In this document: in pieces, positions 9,207 through 17,868 of the stretch
Numbering within the stretch: position 1 is the first letter of the stretch
Layout of the letters: each line of letters starts with the position of its first letter
Origin: Staphylococcus coagulans
Lineage (GTDB): Bacteria; Bacillota; Bacilli; Staphylococcales; Staphylococcaceae
Direction: 5' to 3'
NCBI RefSeq assembly: GCF_002901995.1
Contig: NZ_PPQN01000020.1
Span: 1 to 54,157, forward strand
DNA: 54,157 bases
Made by a program: the position numbers and the translations under genes
The notes under the pieces: generated by a model
Told to the model about the DNA's origin: nothing
The model's input: the letters and a program-made list of their open reading frames with translations, nothing else
Database searches by the model: none

Positions 9207-11474
9207 ATGACAACGATTCATATCCACGGTGCACGACAAAACAACCTAAAAGATATTCACGTCAACATACCTAAACATCAGTTGACGGTTGTCACAGGAA
9301 GATCTGGTTCTGGTAAGTCGTCACTCGTTTTTAATACAATAGCAGCAGAATCCGAACGCTTATTAAACGAAACTTATTCAAGTTATATCCAACATCAACT
9401 CACACAATATGAAAAACCAGCCGTCGATCAAATTGAAAACTTACCTGTCGCAATGGTTATTAACCAGAAAAGGCTCGGCGGTAATTCTCGCTCCACAGTG
9501 GGCACAATATCAGATATTTACGCTTCTGTACGCTTATTATGGTCCCGTATCGGTGAACCTTTTGTCGGATATTCTGATATTTTTTCTTTCAATCACCCAA
9601 ACGGAATGTGTGAAACATGCCAAGGACTTGGCTATGTTGAAGATATTGATTTGAACGAATTGATTGATTTCAATCGTTCTTTAAATGAAGGTGCAATACG
9701 TTTTCCTTCTTTTAAGCCAGACAGTTGGCGAGGAAAGCGTTATCGCTATTCTGGATTGTTTGATAATGATAAAAAATTAAAAGATTATACACCTGAAGAG
9801 TTTGATACATTTCTATATACAGAACCAACACGTTTGAAAAATCCCCCTCCAGAATGGCCTAAAACTGCAAAATTTGAAGGATTAATTCATCGTTTTCGTC
9901 GTTCGTTTTTAATCAATGATAATTTTGAGAAAAAACGCTTTCTAAAAGATGTCCAGCGCGTCGTTCATCAACATACATGTCCTGATTGTCACGGCCAACG
10001 CCTCAATCCAAAAGTGCTCAGTTGTAAAATCAACGGCTTAAGTATTGCAGACTTTACTGCATTAACGATAGATGAAGCGCTCCCTTTTTTAGAACAGCTT
10101 CAAAGTGATAAAGCTGCCTACATTATTGCACCATTAAAAAATCAGCTTCAGGCCTTACATGACATTGGTCTCAATTATTTAACCTTGAACCGTGAAACGC
10201 CTACATTATCTGGCGGTGAATCACAACGTATTAAACTGATTCGTCACCTGAATACACCGTTGACAGATTTAGTTTATATTATCGATGAGCCCAGTGTTGG
10301 ATTACATCCTGCAGATATTGAAAAAATCAATGAAATCATGCTGAATATACGTGACAAAGGTAATACAGTGATTATTGTCGAACACGATCCTGATGTCATT
10401 AAAATTGCGGATCATATTATCGATATCGGTCCGGGGGCAGGTAAAAACGGTGGACAAGTTACTTTTGAAGGGACCTATGAGCAACTCAAAAAATCAAACA
10501 CAGATACAGGACGTGCATTGACGCGCACACATCAACTTAAGCCTGCAGTCGCTCATTACCAAGATTGGTTTCATCTCAATCATATCAGTCATAATAATTT
10601 ACAAGATGTGTCTGTCTCTATCCCTCAAAACGCACAGACTGTTATTACCGGTGTGGCAGGTTCAGGAAAAAGCTCCTTAATTAAAAGTGGCTTTGTACAA
10701 AACCCGAATGCAATTTTCATCAATCAAAAAGGGGTTCACGCATCTAGCCGCTCCAATTTATTAACGTATATGGGCGTATTTGATGAAGTTCGTGCCTTTT
10801 TCAGCCAAAACACAGGTTTGAAAAAGGCGATGTTTAGTTATAATTCTGATGGCGCTTGTCCAAATTGCAACGGTAAAGGGGTACTCAAAACAGAACTTGC
10901 CTTTATGCCGTCATTTTCTCAAACATGCGAAGTATGTCACGGTACGCGCTACCGTCCAGAGGTATTAGAAGCAAAAGTCGAGGGGTATTCTATTGCAGAT
11001 GTATTAGCACTTACTGTCGAAGAAGCCATCTCACTTTTCAAAGATGAGACAACCATTTCAAAATCCTTGATTGCACTCCAAAAAACAGGACTAAGCTATA
11101 TGACTTTAGGACAATCATTAGACACACTATCTGGCGGTGAAATCCAGCGATTAAAACTGAGTCGCTATATGACCGAACATGTTTCAGGAAAAATTTTTAT
11201 TTTTGATGAGCCTACAACAGGCTTACATGAAGATGATATTCCTATTTTACAACAACGATTTGAACAACTTGTTCAAGATGGAAACACTGTGATTTTAATC
11301 GAACATAATTTAACAATGATGACCCAAGCAGATTGGTTAATTGATATTGGCCCGGGCGCTGGTACACAAGGCGGTCAGATTTTATTTAGTGGCCCGCCTC
11401 AACGATTAATTGAAACGACACATTCCGCAACAGCACAACATCTTGCCGACTATATCCATCGTCAGTCGTTTTAA
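9207..11474 (+). CDS. UvrA-like ABC ATPase (class II, UvrA2-type) lacking the UvrB-binding domain
   Basis: This 755-residue tandem ABC protein is of the UvrA family, whose canonical members have about 940 residues. Walker A motifs are at residues 31-38 (GRSGSGKS) and 482-489 (GVAGSGKS). Both signatures (LSGGESQR, LSGGEIQR) and both Walker B motifs (DEPSVGLH, DEPTTGLH) are present. Zinc-finger CxxC pairs remain (CETC, CPDC, CPNC, CEVC). The missing length falls after the first Walker A, where UvrA binds UvrB. It is therefore unlikely to act in the standard UvrABC excision. Relatives are linked to DNA binding or to self-protection from DNA-damaging antibiotics. It is monocistronic with GAGGTG before the ATG. 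Confidence 0.9.
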   Translation: MTTIHIHGARQNNLKDIHVNIPKHQLTVVTGRSGSGKSSLVFNTIAAESERLLNETYSSYIQHQLTQYEKPAVDQIENLPVAMVINQKRLGGNSRSTVGTISDIYASVRLLWSRIGEPFVGYSDIFSFNHPNGMCETCQGLGYVEDIDLNELIDFNRSLNEGAIRFPSFKPDSWRGKRYRYSGLFDNDKKLKDYTPEEFDTFLYTEPTRLKNPPPEWPKTAKFEGLIHRFRRSFLINDNFEKKRFLKDVQRVVHQHTCPDCHGQRLNPKVLSCKINGLSIADFTALTIDEALPFLEQLQSDKAAYIIAPLKNQLQALHDIGLNYLTLNRETPTLSGGESQRIKLIRHLNTPLTDLVYIIDEPSVGLHPADIEKINEIMLNIRDKGNTVIIVEHDPDVIKIADHIIDIGPGAGKNGGQVTFEGTYEQLKKSNTDTGRALTRTHQLKPAVAHYQDWFHLNHISHNNLQDVSVSIPQNAQTVITGVAGSGKSSLIKSGFVQNPNAIFINQKGVHASSRSNLLTYMGVFDEVRAFFSQNTGLKKAMFSYNSDGACPNCNGKGVLKTELAFMPSFSQTCEVCHGTRYRPEVLEAKVEGYSIADVLALTVEEAISLFKDETTISKSLIALQKTGLSYMTLGQSLDTLSGGEIQRLKLSRYMTEHVSGKIFIFDEPTTGLHEDDIPILQQRFEQLVQDGNTVILIEHNLTMMTQADWLIDIGPGAGTQGGQILFSGPPQRLIETTHSATAQHLADYIHRQSF

Positions 11475-11522
11475 AGCTTCATCTAATTTACGAGCATACG
11501 TATTATTTTCTAACATAAAAAT

Positions 11523-11577
11523 ATGGGTATGAGACTACGAAATCAAACTGATTTCTGGCTCACACCCATGTTTTTTT
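11523..11577. terminator. Bidirectional terminator between the UvrA-like gene and isaB
   Basis: ATGGGTATGAGA (from 11523) pairs with CTCACACCCAT (ending 11569), with an inner GAAATCA/TGATTTC stem. It is followed by seven T on the plus strand. The genes converge here, and the A/T tracts on both sides allow use in both directions. Confidence 0.85.
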
Positions 11578-11596
11578 ATAACATTATTATAAATAA

Positions 11597-12115
11597 TTAG
11601 GCCATGCTACCTTTTGCTTTAATCACGATAGAATTACCTGGGTAAAACGCAACTTGTGTTGTTTTAGCATCAAAAATTTCTCCAGATTTTACATGATCGC
11701 GAATCGCTTTATCACTATGTTCTACTTTATCGACAAGTAATGTCAGATTAACTAATTTATTATGGTCATCAATGCCGATAATGACATCATTTTTTTCGTA
11801 ATATGTGATGCCTTTTTTCGCATAATATTTTTTCAAGTCTTTTCCAAGTGCTTTTTCCACATCAGCACGTGTGGATTGACCTACTTTTAAACCTTCATAT
11901 TTAAAGTTATCTGCTTTTAGTGCTTGATAAAAGTTTTTATCTTCTAAAGCATTGTTAGACTTATAATTAAATACACCTTTGTAAGTGTAGTATGGGGCTT
12001 TTTGCGCTGTTGCCGCATGCGCATCCGTAGGCAGTTGTGCTCCTACTGATGTTGCACCTAATAGTGTCCCCACAGATAAACTTGTTGCAATGACTACTTT
12101 TGTCATTTGATTCAT
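11597..12115 (-). CDS. isaB: IsaB-family secreted immunodominant antigen
   Basis: The protein has 172 residues with a cleavable signal peptide (hydrophobic 8-25, probable cut near ADAHA, residue 35). The mature part starts with a PYYTYKG motif and a segment with DKNF and DNFKYEGLKVG, which match the staphylococcal IsaB family, as does the length (about 175). IsaB is secreted or cell-surface associated and binds nucleic acid extracellularly in S. aureus; that activity is inferred here. The ATG follows GAGGAG. It appears monocistronic, with its own long upstream region. Confidence 0.78.
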   Translation of the reverse strand: MNQMTKVVIATSLSVGTLLGATSVGAQLPTDAHAATAQKAPYYTYKGVFNYKSNNALEDKNFYQALKADNFKYEGLKVGQSTRADVEKALGKDLKKYYAKKGITYYEKNDVIIGIDDHNKLVNLTLLVDKVEHSDKAIRDHVKSGEIFDAKTTQVAFYPGNSIVIKAKGSMA

Positions 12116-12607
12116 TTTGTATCACTCCTCTATATTTCTCGACACAATCCAAACTGAATAAGATGACTCAATCATTCTCATATTAATCAAGTTCAAAAAT
12201 TTACTCAATTTGCCTACAATTCAATCATTGATATATTAAATTGTTTCTTGATTAAATGATAACAAATTCATGTCATACTTTCACTTACAACAGTTTACGC
12301 TATGCAATATCCCTTTTCATCAGCCCTGAGTTGGGTATTTTAACCATTTTAGTATATTAAATGATTATTGGAACGCGAAAAATGATATCGCCCACACCCA
12401 TTTTAAGTTTCCGAAAAGTCGTTTAACTCACACTATATAAAAGATACTAAAGGCGGATCGATTGATAAAGCGTAGCCCTCTACCTTTTGCTTAAAAATGG
12501 CGATAATTGGCAGTGTGTAGAGGTTATAAGCGTACAATGTATATATAAAGTTACCAAAAATGGTATACTATGTAGCATAATTCAATATAGATGGGGGTTA
12601 TTATTCT
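12116..12607. other. 492-nt intergenic region between isaB and the 91-residue gene
   Basis: This region is AT-rich and holds the divergent promoters of isaB (minus) and the small membrane protein (plus). I see no RNA gene and no convincing ORF. A 14-nt palindrome sits at 12552-12565, and CCTCTAC/GTAGAGG arms flank a 33-nt loop around 12476-12524. I cannot assign a function to the latter. Confidence 0.5.
12552..12565 (+). promoter_or_regulatory. Palindromic candidate operator upstream of the 91-residue gene
   Basis: TACCA-AAAA-TGGTA is a perfect inverted repeat whose right arm runs into TATACT (12564-12569 region), a possible -10. A protein bound here would cover the core promoter. The binding factor is unknown. 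Confidence 0.4.
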
Positions 12608-12883
12608 ATGGCAAAAAAACCTAAAAAAACGTTAAGTCTCTTATCAGGCGCATTGTCTGGCGCGAGTATCATTGTCGATGCTTACAACACTTATATCTAT
12701 CGTTCAAAAAACAAAAAATTAAGCTATATTTCTATTGGCATCGGTGTAGCAGATGTACTGCTTGATTTTTACTTGTCATTCGGTGCCAAAAGCAAAGCTG
12801 GAAAAGCATGGTCTATGTTTTCAATAGGACGCCAAGTCTATAGCTCTGTGCAAAAACTTAAAGAAATTCAAGCGCGTTCATAA
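12608..12883 (+). CDS. Small membrane protein of unknown function (91 residues)
   Basis: I do not recognise the family. The first residues are strongly basic (KKPKKT). Two apolar stretches follow (about 10-27 and 38-58), separated by a basic turn (YRSKNKK), then a Lys-rich tail predicted to be helical. This fits a small membrane-bound protein with cytoplasmic positive loops. The ATG has GATGGGGGTT about 10 nt upstream. It is transcribed alone, with its own palindromic promoter and a long hairpin terminator. Confidence 0.7.
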   Translation: MAKKPKKTLSLLSGALSGASIIVDAYNTYIYRSKNKKLSYISIGIGVADVLLDFYLSFGAKSKAGKAWSMFSIGRQVYSSVQKLKEIQARS

Positions 12884-12893
12884 TTTGTGAGAA

Positions 12894-12970
12894 TGAGGCA
12901 GCTGACTTGGATTGGGCACAACTTGTGACTAACAACTGCGCAATCCAAATGTCGTCTGTCTCATGTTTTA
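12894..12970 (+). terminator. Long imperfect hairpin terminator after the 91-residue gene
   Basis: TGAGGCAG...TTGGATTG (from 12894) pairs with CAATCCAA...CTGTCTCA (ending 12963), followed by a short T run. The minus-strand TetR gene ends at 12974, so the hairpin sits between the convergent genes. Confidence 0.75.
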
Positions 12971-12973
12971 GTT

Positions 12974-13570
12974 TTAATGATAAGCTTTATAAATAATCCG
13001 CCATGGCCCTTGATACATCAATTTATAAATATTTTCGACTTGTTCATCAATTGTACTCCGTGCCTCATCCATCACCCAAGCGCGCATTAACGACCACATA
13101 CTCCCCAAAACAAAAGCATGGAAATATCGAAATGGAATCCCTGCTATCTCCTTGTCATTAGGTAAGAAACTTTTCAAATTAAGCGCAATCATTTCTCCAA
13201 TCTTCTGTTCAATTTCATAATTGCGTCCCATGGTTAATAAAACACGATACCGATCAAGATCATCGTGCATGATTGTTAAAACTGCTCGTGGTATCTCTTT
13301 GAACACGATTGCTGCTTCCTCATCATTCTCAACTGCTTTAAGACGCACTATTTTTTCATTAAAATTGATCTGCATCTGCTCAATCATTTCTTGTTCAATT
13401 TGATCGAGTAAATCATACTTATCTAAATAATGTTGATAAAACGTAGCACGATTGATATCTGCAACATCTGCAATTTGATTCACGGTAATTTTATCTAACT
13501 TTTCCGTTTTCAAAAGTGTAATCATCGCATTTTTTATTGCCACTTTCGTTTTACGAACTCTTCTATCCAT
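12974..13570 (-). CDS. TetR-family transcriptional regulator
   Basis: The ATG at 13570 is chosen over the TTG at 13573 because AAAGGAG lies 9 nt upstream of it. The 198-residue protein has the TetR N-terminal helix-turn-helix (residues 5-50, ITVNQIADVADINRATFYQHY). An all-helical ligand domain follows. It is divergent from the YhgE/Pip-like membrane gene with a 149-nt gap. The usual pattern is a repressor controlling that neighbour (inference). No ligand can be predicted. Confidence 0.9.
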   Translation of the reverse strand: MDRRVRKTKVAIKNAMITLLKTEKLDKITVNQIADVADINRATFYQHYLDKYDLLDQIEQEMIEQMQINFNEKIVRLKAVENDEEAAIVFKEIPRAVLTIMHDDLDRYRVLLTMGRNYEIEQKIGEMIALNLKSFLPNDKEIAGIPFRYFHAFVLGSMWSLMRAWVMDEARSTIDEQVENIYKLMYQGPWRIIYKAYH

Positions 13571-13642
13571 CAAAATAATCTCCTTTACACAACAATTTCA
13601 TACTATATGTTGGTTAATCAGCACTTTGCCATCAATTGAACA

Positions 13643-13701
13643 TTGTATCTATTTTAATATCTATTATAATAACATCACGAACAATAAACAACACAACGTT
13701 G
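13643..13701 (+). promoter_or_regulatory. Promoter and candidate TetR operator of the YhgE/Pip-like gene
   Basis: A -35 TTGTAT (13643-13648) and a -10 TATAAT (13665-13670) have a 16-nt spacer. Downstream of the expected start lies the palindrome CAACGTTG (13694-13701), immediately before the ribosome site. A roadblock operator for the divergent TetR protein is plausible but unproven. Confidence 0.5.
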
Positions 13702-13719
13702 CATAAAGGAGGTCATTTT

Positions 13720-14997
13720 ATGAGTAATCGTAAATTATGGATTGTACCGCTCATTACGGTAACCATTTTATTAATTTTAGCTACTGCATTTTATCCTGCA
13801 TATAACCCAAAACCTAACAACGTTCCTATGGCGATTGTTAATTTAGATAAAGGGACACACATACAAGATAAAGAAATCAATATTGGTAAAAAATTAACAG
13901 AAAAATTAAAAGACAACAAAAATGAAGAAATTCAATGGCATGAAGTCAAAGATGCCAAAAAAGCGCAAGATGAAGTACGTAAAGGCACTTACGCTGGCGC
14001 AATTATTTTAGAAGATCATTTTTCAGAACATGCTTTAAGCCCTGCTCAAACAACCATCATGAAATCTAAACAAAAAGAACTCCAACAACAAGTTGAAGAA
14101 GGTAAAATACCTCCTCAACAAATTCAAAAAATAAAAGCGCAAATGGAGAAAAAAGGACAAAAAGCTCCTTCAAAAATAGAACAAGCCCAAATCAGTACTT
14201 ACATTGATGAAGGGGGTCAAGGTCAACTTGCAAACGTAACAAAACAAGTCCTGAAACAAATGAGCACGAATATTAATCAACAAGTCAGTCGTCAAAACGT
14301 TCAAGCACTTGCTCAAAGTAACGTCGATATCTCAGCTAAACAATTCGAACAGTTTTCTAACCCTGTCAACGTTGATCATCATACATTCCATCCAATTGCA
14401 TCACATCAAGCTAACGGTAATGCAACTATGGTACTCTTTATGCCTGTATGGCTTGCATCAATGATTACAGCTGTCGTTTTATACTTTAATTTCAAAAACA
14501 GAAGTCAAATGTCATCTCGACATCGTCAAACTTTAACAGGCGCGTTGACTATAGGTATAGATCTCATCGCAAGTTTTGCTGGAAGCTTTGCATATGTCTA
14601 TTTCCTAAGTTACGTTATGAATTTCAACTTTCCAAATCCATTCGTAACCGCAAGCTTTATTGGTTTAGCTATCTCTGGTTTCTCATTGCTTATATTAGGA
14701 TTAATGGTTTGGATTGGTATACTTGCAGCACCTTTATTTTTAATACTGGTATTCTTTTCTATGCAAGCCATTTTATTACCTATTCATATGGTACCTAAAT
14801 TTTATCAACAATATATTTTACCGTGGAATCCTTTCAAATTATACACAACAGAGATTAAAAATTTAGTTTACCTACACCAACCATTAGAATGGAATTCAAC
14901 AATTATTGTATTAATCAGTTTTATCCTATTTGGCATTATCTCAGTGTTAATCAGTCACTACACTAAAAAACATATTCCTTATGTGAATACGATTTAA
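13720..14997 (+). CDS. YhgE/Pip-like ABC-2-type membrane protein
   Basis: The start is the ATG at 13720, which has AAAGGAGGT just before it; the longer reading from 13636 has none. The 425-residue protein has one N-terminal membrane helix (6-24). A large extracytoplasmic domain follows, opening with the YhgE-typical NVPMAIVNLDKG and containing a Lys/Gln-rich coiled-coil-like part (about 115-160). Four to five more helices complete it. The fold resembles ABC-2 permeases and phage-infection proteins of the YhgE/Pip group; no ATPase partner is adjacent. Divergence from a TetR repressor suggests an inducible efflux or stress role (inference). Confidence 0.82.
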   Translation: MSNRKLWIVPLITVTILLILATAFYPAYNPKPNNVPMAIVNLDKGTHIQDKEINIGKKLTEKLKDNKNEEIQWHEVKDAKKAQDEVRKGTYAGAIILEDHFSEHALSPAQTTIMKSKQKELQQQVEEGKIPPQQIQKIKAQMEKKGQKAPSKIEQAQISTYIDEGGQGQLANVTKQVLKQMSTNINQQVSRQNVQALAQSNVDISAKQFEQFSNPVNVDHHTFHPIASHQANGNATMVLFMPVWLASMITAVVLYFNFKNRSQMSSRHRQTLTGALTIGIDLIASFAGSFAYVYFLSYVMNFNFPNPFVTASFIGLAISGFSLLILGLMVWIGILAAPLFLILVFFSMQAILLPIHMVPKFYQQYILPWNPFKLYTTEIKNLVYLHQPLEWNSTIIVLISFILFGIISVLISHYTKKHIPYVNTI

Positions 14998-15016
14998 ATT
15001 AAAATATTTAACATTT

Positions 15017-15064
15017 AAAGGATGCCCTCTAACACATCCAGATTGCTAGAGGGTATCCTTTTTA
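15017..15064 (+). terminator. Terminator after the YhgE/Pip-like gene
   Basis: AAAGGATGCCCTCTA (15017-15031) pairs with TAGAGGGTATCCTTT (15047-15061), one mismatch, with a flanking T run. Confidence 0.88.
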
Positions 15065-15187
15065 TGACAATCACTTCACGTGGAACAAAAATACATTTAA
15101 TTCATTGTCCCGAATAGCTGAAATCGTTCGGGATAATAAGTTAATTGACTGAAGTAAAATAAAGAGCCGGTTCTTTTGTATTAAAAA

Positions 15188-15275
15188 TAGGACTGGTGAT
15201 CCAATCAATCACCAGTCCTATTGAGTATAGAGCCAAAAAAGAGGATTTCACTCATCATACTGATGAATAAAATCC
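15188..15275 (-). terminator. Two tandem hairpins ending the amidase transcript
   Basis: Reading minus, the first hairpin (15243-15275) has GGATTT/AAATCC and TCATCA/TGATGA stems and is followed by TTTTTT. The second is a perfect 13-bp stem (15188-15200 with 15208-15220, loop of 7), followed by TTTTTAAT. The doubled terminator should give complete insulation from the convergent gene. Confidence 0.82.
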
Positions 15276-15284
15276 TTTTATATA

Positions 15285-16466
15285 TTAATGGATATATTTA
15301 AAGTTCGCTACATTGTAACTTGGCACTGTACGATAAGTAAGCACACCTGGTCCAGCAGTAAAATTCATTTCAGAAACTAAAATACTACCATCTGGATTCA
15401 CACGTTCAACGTATGAAACATGACCATAATAACCTAAATCTGATTGTAAAATTGAACCTACTGTTGGGGTGCGGTCAATTGTGTAACCGTCACGCGCTGC
15501 ATTATCGTCCCATGCATTAGCATTCCACCAGTAAGTACTGATGCCTAAACCAGCTTCCTTACGTTTGTTGAATACATACCACGTACATTGACCCCAGTCA
15601 TAGTAATTTTCATGATTAAAGATGGGTGTTTGGTATTGGCGGTTAGGTGCTGTTGTTGTACCTGTAGAAGCCGCCGAACCTGAAACCTTTAATTTCTGAC
15701 CTGGGAAGATTAAAAATGAATTTAATCCATTTAACTGCATAATGTTTTGATACGTTGTGCCATATTTTGAAGCGATTAATGATAATGAATCGCCTGGCTG
15801 TACTGTATAATATGTTGTCGCACCATTTGCTGCGGGTCTTGAAGGTTTAGATGGTGTTGTATGGTTAGGTGTAGATGCTGTACCTTTAACTTTCAATTTT
15901 TGGCCTGGAAAAATTAAAAATGAATCCAAACCGTTTAAGTTCATGATATTTTGATAAGTAGTCCCATACTTTGAAGCAATAAGTGATAATGAATCGCCTG
16001 GTTGCACCGTATAATATGTAGTTGATCCAGAAGTTTTTGACGGTTTTTGATGACTTGGTGCAGAAACAGTTCCACTTACTTTCAGCTTTTGACCTGGATA
16101 AATCATAAAGCTATTTAACCCGTTCAATCGCATGATGTTTTGATATGTTGTTCCATAACGTGCAGCAATACTTGATAATGAGTCACCACTCACCACCGTA
16201 TATGTTGATGAATTCCCCGAAGATGACACATGATTAGATCTACCTGCAGTACTTCCTGATACTTTTAATACTTGGTTCGGAAAGATTAAATTGGAACTCA
16301 AGTTATTATAAGATTTAAGTTGTGAAATCGTAATGTTGTATTTTGTTGCAATAGACCAAAGCGAGTCACCTGCTTTAACACGGTATGTTGAAGCATTGGC
16401 ATCCGCGGCTACCATTGCAGTAACAGCTGAAGTCCCTATCACTGCCGCAATGATTTTTTTATGCAT
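15285..16466 (-). CDS. sle1: Sle1/Aaa-like peptidoglycan amidase: signal peptide, four LysM, CHAP
   Basis: This 393-residue secreted cell-wall hydrolase should cut the N-acetylmuramoyl-L-alanine bond and help daughter cells separate. A signal peptide (1-25, cut after ADANA) is followed by four LysM repeats at about 27-69, 88-130, 150-193 and 218-261. Ser/Thr/Pro linkers join them. A C-terminal CHAP domain (about 287-393) has catalytic C294 (GQCTWYV) and H349 (YGHVSYV). S. aureus Sle1 has three LysM and about 334 residues, so this protein has one extra repeat. LysM 3 and 4 are almost identical, pointing to recent duplication. The ribosome site is AAGGAGGG. Confidence 0.9.
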   Translation of the reverse strand: MHKKIIAAVIGTSAVTAMVAADANASTYRVKAGDSLWSIATKYNITISQLKSYNNLSSNLIFPNQVLKVSGSTAGRSNHVSSSGNSSTYTVVSGDSLSSIAARYGTTYQNIMRLNGLNSFMIYPGQKLKVSGTVSAPSHQKPSKTSGSTTYYTVQPGDSLSLIASKYGTTYQNIMNLNGLDSFLIFPGQKLKVKGTASTPNHTTPSKPSRPAANGATTYYTVQPGDSLSLIASKYGTTYQNIMQLNGLNSFLIFPGQKLKVSGSAASTGTTTAPNRQYQTPIFNHENYYDWGQCTWYVFNKRKEAGLGISTYWWNANAWDDNAARDGYTIDRTPTVGSILQSDLGYYGHVSYVERVNPDGSILVSEMNFTAGPGVLTYRTVPSYNVANFKYIH

Positions 16467-16574
16467 TGATTTCCCTCCTTATTTAAGATAGTTATTATAA
16501 ACACACCTATACATTGATAAAGTATACACCCAACACTATAAAAAATATATTTCCGTTATATGACATTATCATTA

Positions 16575-16612
16575 CAAAAAAGAAGCCAAGGTAGAACATG
16601 ACCTTAGCTTCT
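16575..16612 (-). terminator. Terminator of the mccAB operon
   Basis: On the minus strand AGAAGCTAAGGT pairs with ACCTTGGCTTCT (16581-16612), one mismatch, followed by TTTTTT. It lies about 110 nt after the mccB stop. Confidence 0.88.
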
Positions 16613-16725
16613 ATAACCCCTTAAATATCAATTTATTGCATACGTCTTAAATATTCATGATTCGATTACCTATACGGTGAATACAGTCGCCTTTTAACAA
16701 ACTGTATTTCAATCAAATGCCTACT

Positions 16726-17868
16726 TTACAGCTGATCTAATGCCTGTTTTAAATCTGCTACAATATCATTCGTATCTTCAATACCTAAAGATAATCTAAC
16801 TAACCCATCAGCAATCCCCTCTTTAGCGCGTACATCTGCAGGTATAGATGCATGTGTCATAAGACTTGGTACAGAAATTAAACTTTCCACTGCGCCTAAA
16901 CTTTCCGCTAATGTGAAATATTGCGTTTGTTTAACCAAATATTTCGCTTTTTCTATATCAGACACTTCAAACGAAACAATACCTGTCGTGCCGTCCGCTT
17001 GTGCTTGATGAATTTCATAATTTAAGTGTGTTGTTAGACTTGGATGATAAACAGCTTTAACATTCTGATGTTGATTCAGCATTTCTACGACAGCTAAGGC
17101 ATTACGTTCAATTTGATCCATACGCAAACCTAAAGTTTTAATACCACGTACAAGAAGATAGCTGTCTTGTGGTCCAAGCACACCACCCGTAGAATTTTGA
17201 ATAAAACCAATACGCTCTGCCAAGTCATCGTCATTAACTGCGACTAAACCTGCAACAACATCACTATGTCCCCCTAAATATTTAGTAGCTGAATGTACCA
17301 CTATATCAGCGCCTAAAGTAAGTGGTGTTTGATAATAAGGTGTCATAAAGGTATTATCAACCACAGTCAATAATTGATACTGTTTTGCTAATTCGCTCAC
17401 TGCTTGAATATCTGTCACTCTCAATAATGGGTTAGACGGTGTCTCAATAAAGAGCATTTTCGTTTGATCGTTAATTTTTGCTTCGATGTTTTTAACATCA
17501 GTTGTATTTACAAAATCAAATTCGATACCGTATCTTGTAAAGACTTTTGTCATGGCACGATATGTTCCTCCATAAACATCTGACCCGACAATAATATGAT
17601 CACCTTGATCTAAAAGCATTAAGACTGCACTGATAGCGGCCATACCTGAACCAAAGGCAAAACCATGTTGACCACGTTCTAAATCAGCAATCAACGACTC
17701 TAGAGCTGAACGCGTTGGATTTGCGGTACGTGAATATTCATAACCTTGTCTTAATGCGCCGATTGCATCTTGTTCATAAGTACTTGTTTGATATATCGGT
17801 GTGGTTACTGCACCTGTATATGGATCTGTCGTATTTCCACCATGTACTAATAATGTTTTTTTATTCAT
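16726..17868 (-). CDS. mccB: Cystathionine gamma-lyase / homocysteine desulfhydrase (MccB), PLP enzyme
   Basis: This 380-residue Cys/Met-metabolism PLP enzyme has the Schiff-base lysine at K195 (HSATKYLGGHSD) and the substrate/cofactor motif YSRTANPT (45-52). Paired with a beta-synthase-like gene, the best reading is MccB, which cleaves cystathionine to cysteine. MetB-like cystathionine gamma-synthase activity cannot be excluded from sequence alone. It overlaps mccA by 8 nt, so the two are translationally coupled. Confidence 0.88.
   Translation of the reverse strand: MNKKTLLVHGGNTTDPYTGAVTTPIYQTSTYEQDAIGALRQGYEYSRTANPTRSALESLIADLERGQHGFAFGSGMAAISAVLMLLDQGDHIIVGSDVYGGTYRAMTKVFTRYGIEFDFVNTTDVKNIEAKINDQTKMLFIETPSNPLLRVTDIQAVSELAKQYQLLTVVDNTFMTPYYQTPLTLGADIVVHSATKYLGGHSDVVAGLVAVNDDDLAERIGFIQNSTGGVLGPQDSYLLVRGIKTLGLRMDQIERNALAVVEMLNQHQNVKAVYHPSLTTHLNYEIHQAQADGTTGIVSFEVSDIEKAKYLVKQTQYFTLAESLGAVESLISVPSLMTHASIPADVRAKEGIADGLVRLSLGIEDTNDIVADLKQALDQL

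Noticed and set aside
12433..12537. Minus-strand frame of about 34 codons reading like a peptide (TTG start) in the isaB upstream region
   Set aside because: No ribosome site, no ATG, and it lies across the promoter of the plus-strand gene; probably chance.
15188..15220. Perfect 13-bp inverted repeat as a transposon end or operator
   Set aside because: It is followed on the minus strand by a T-rich tract and sits behind the amidase gene, so a terminator explains it.
16555..16580. AATGATAATGTCAT on the minus strand as a Fur box for the LysM amidase
   Set aside because: Only the left half fits the consensus; it lies about 100 nt upstream and next to the mccAB terminator.
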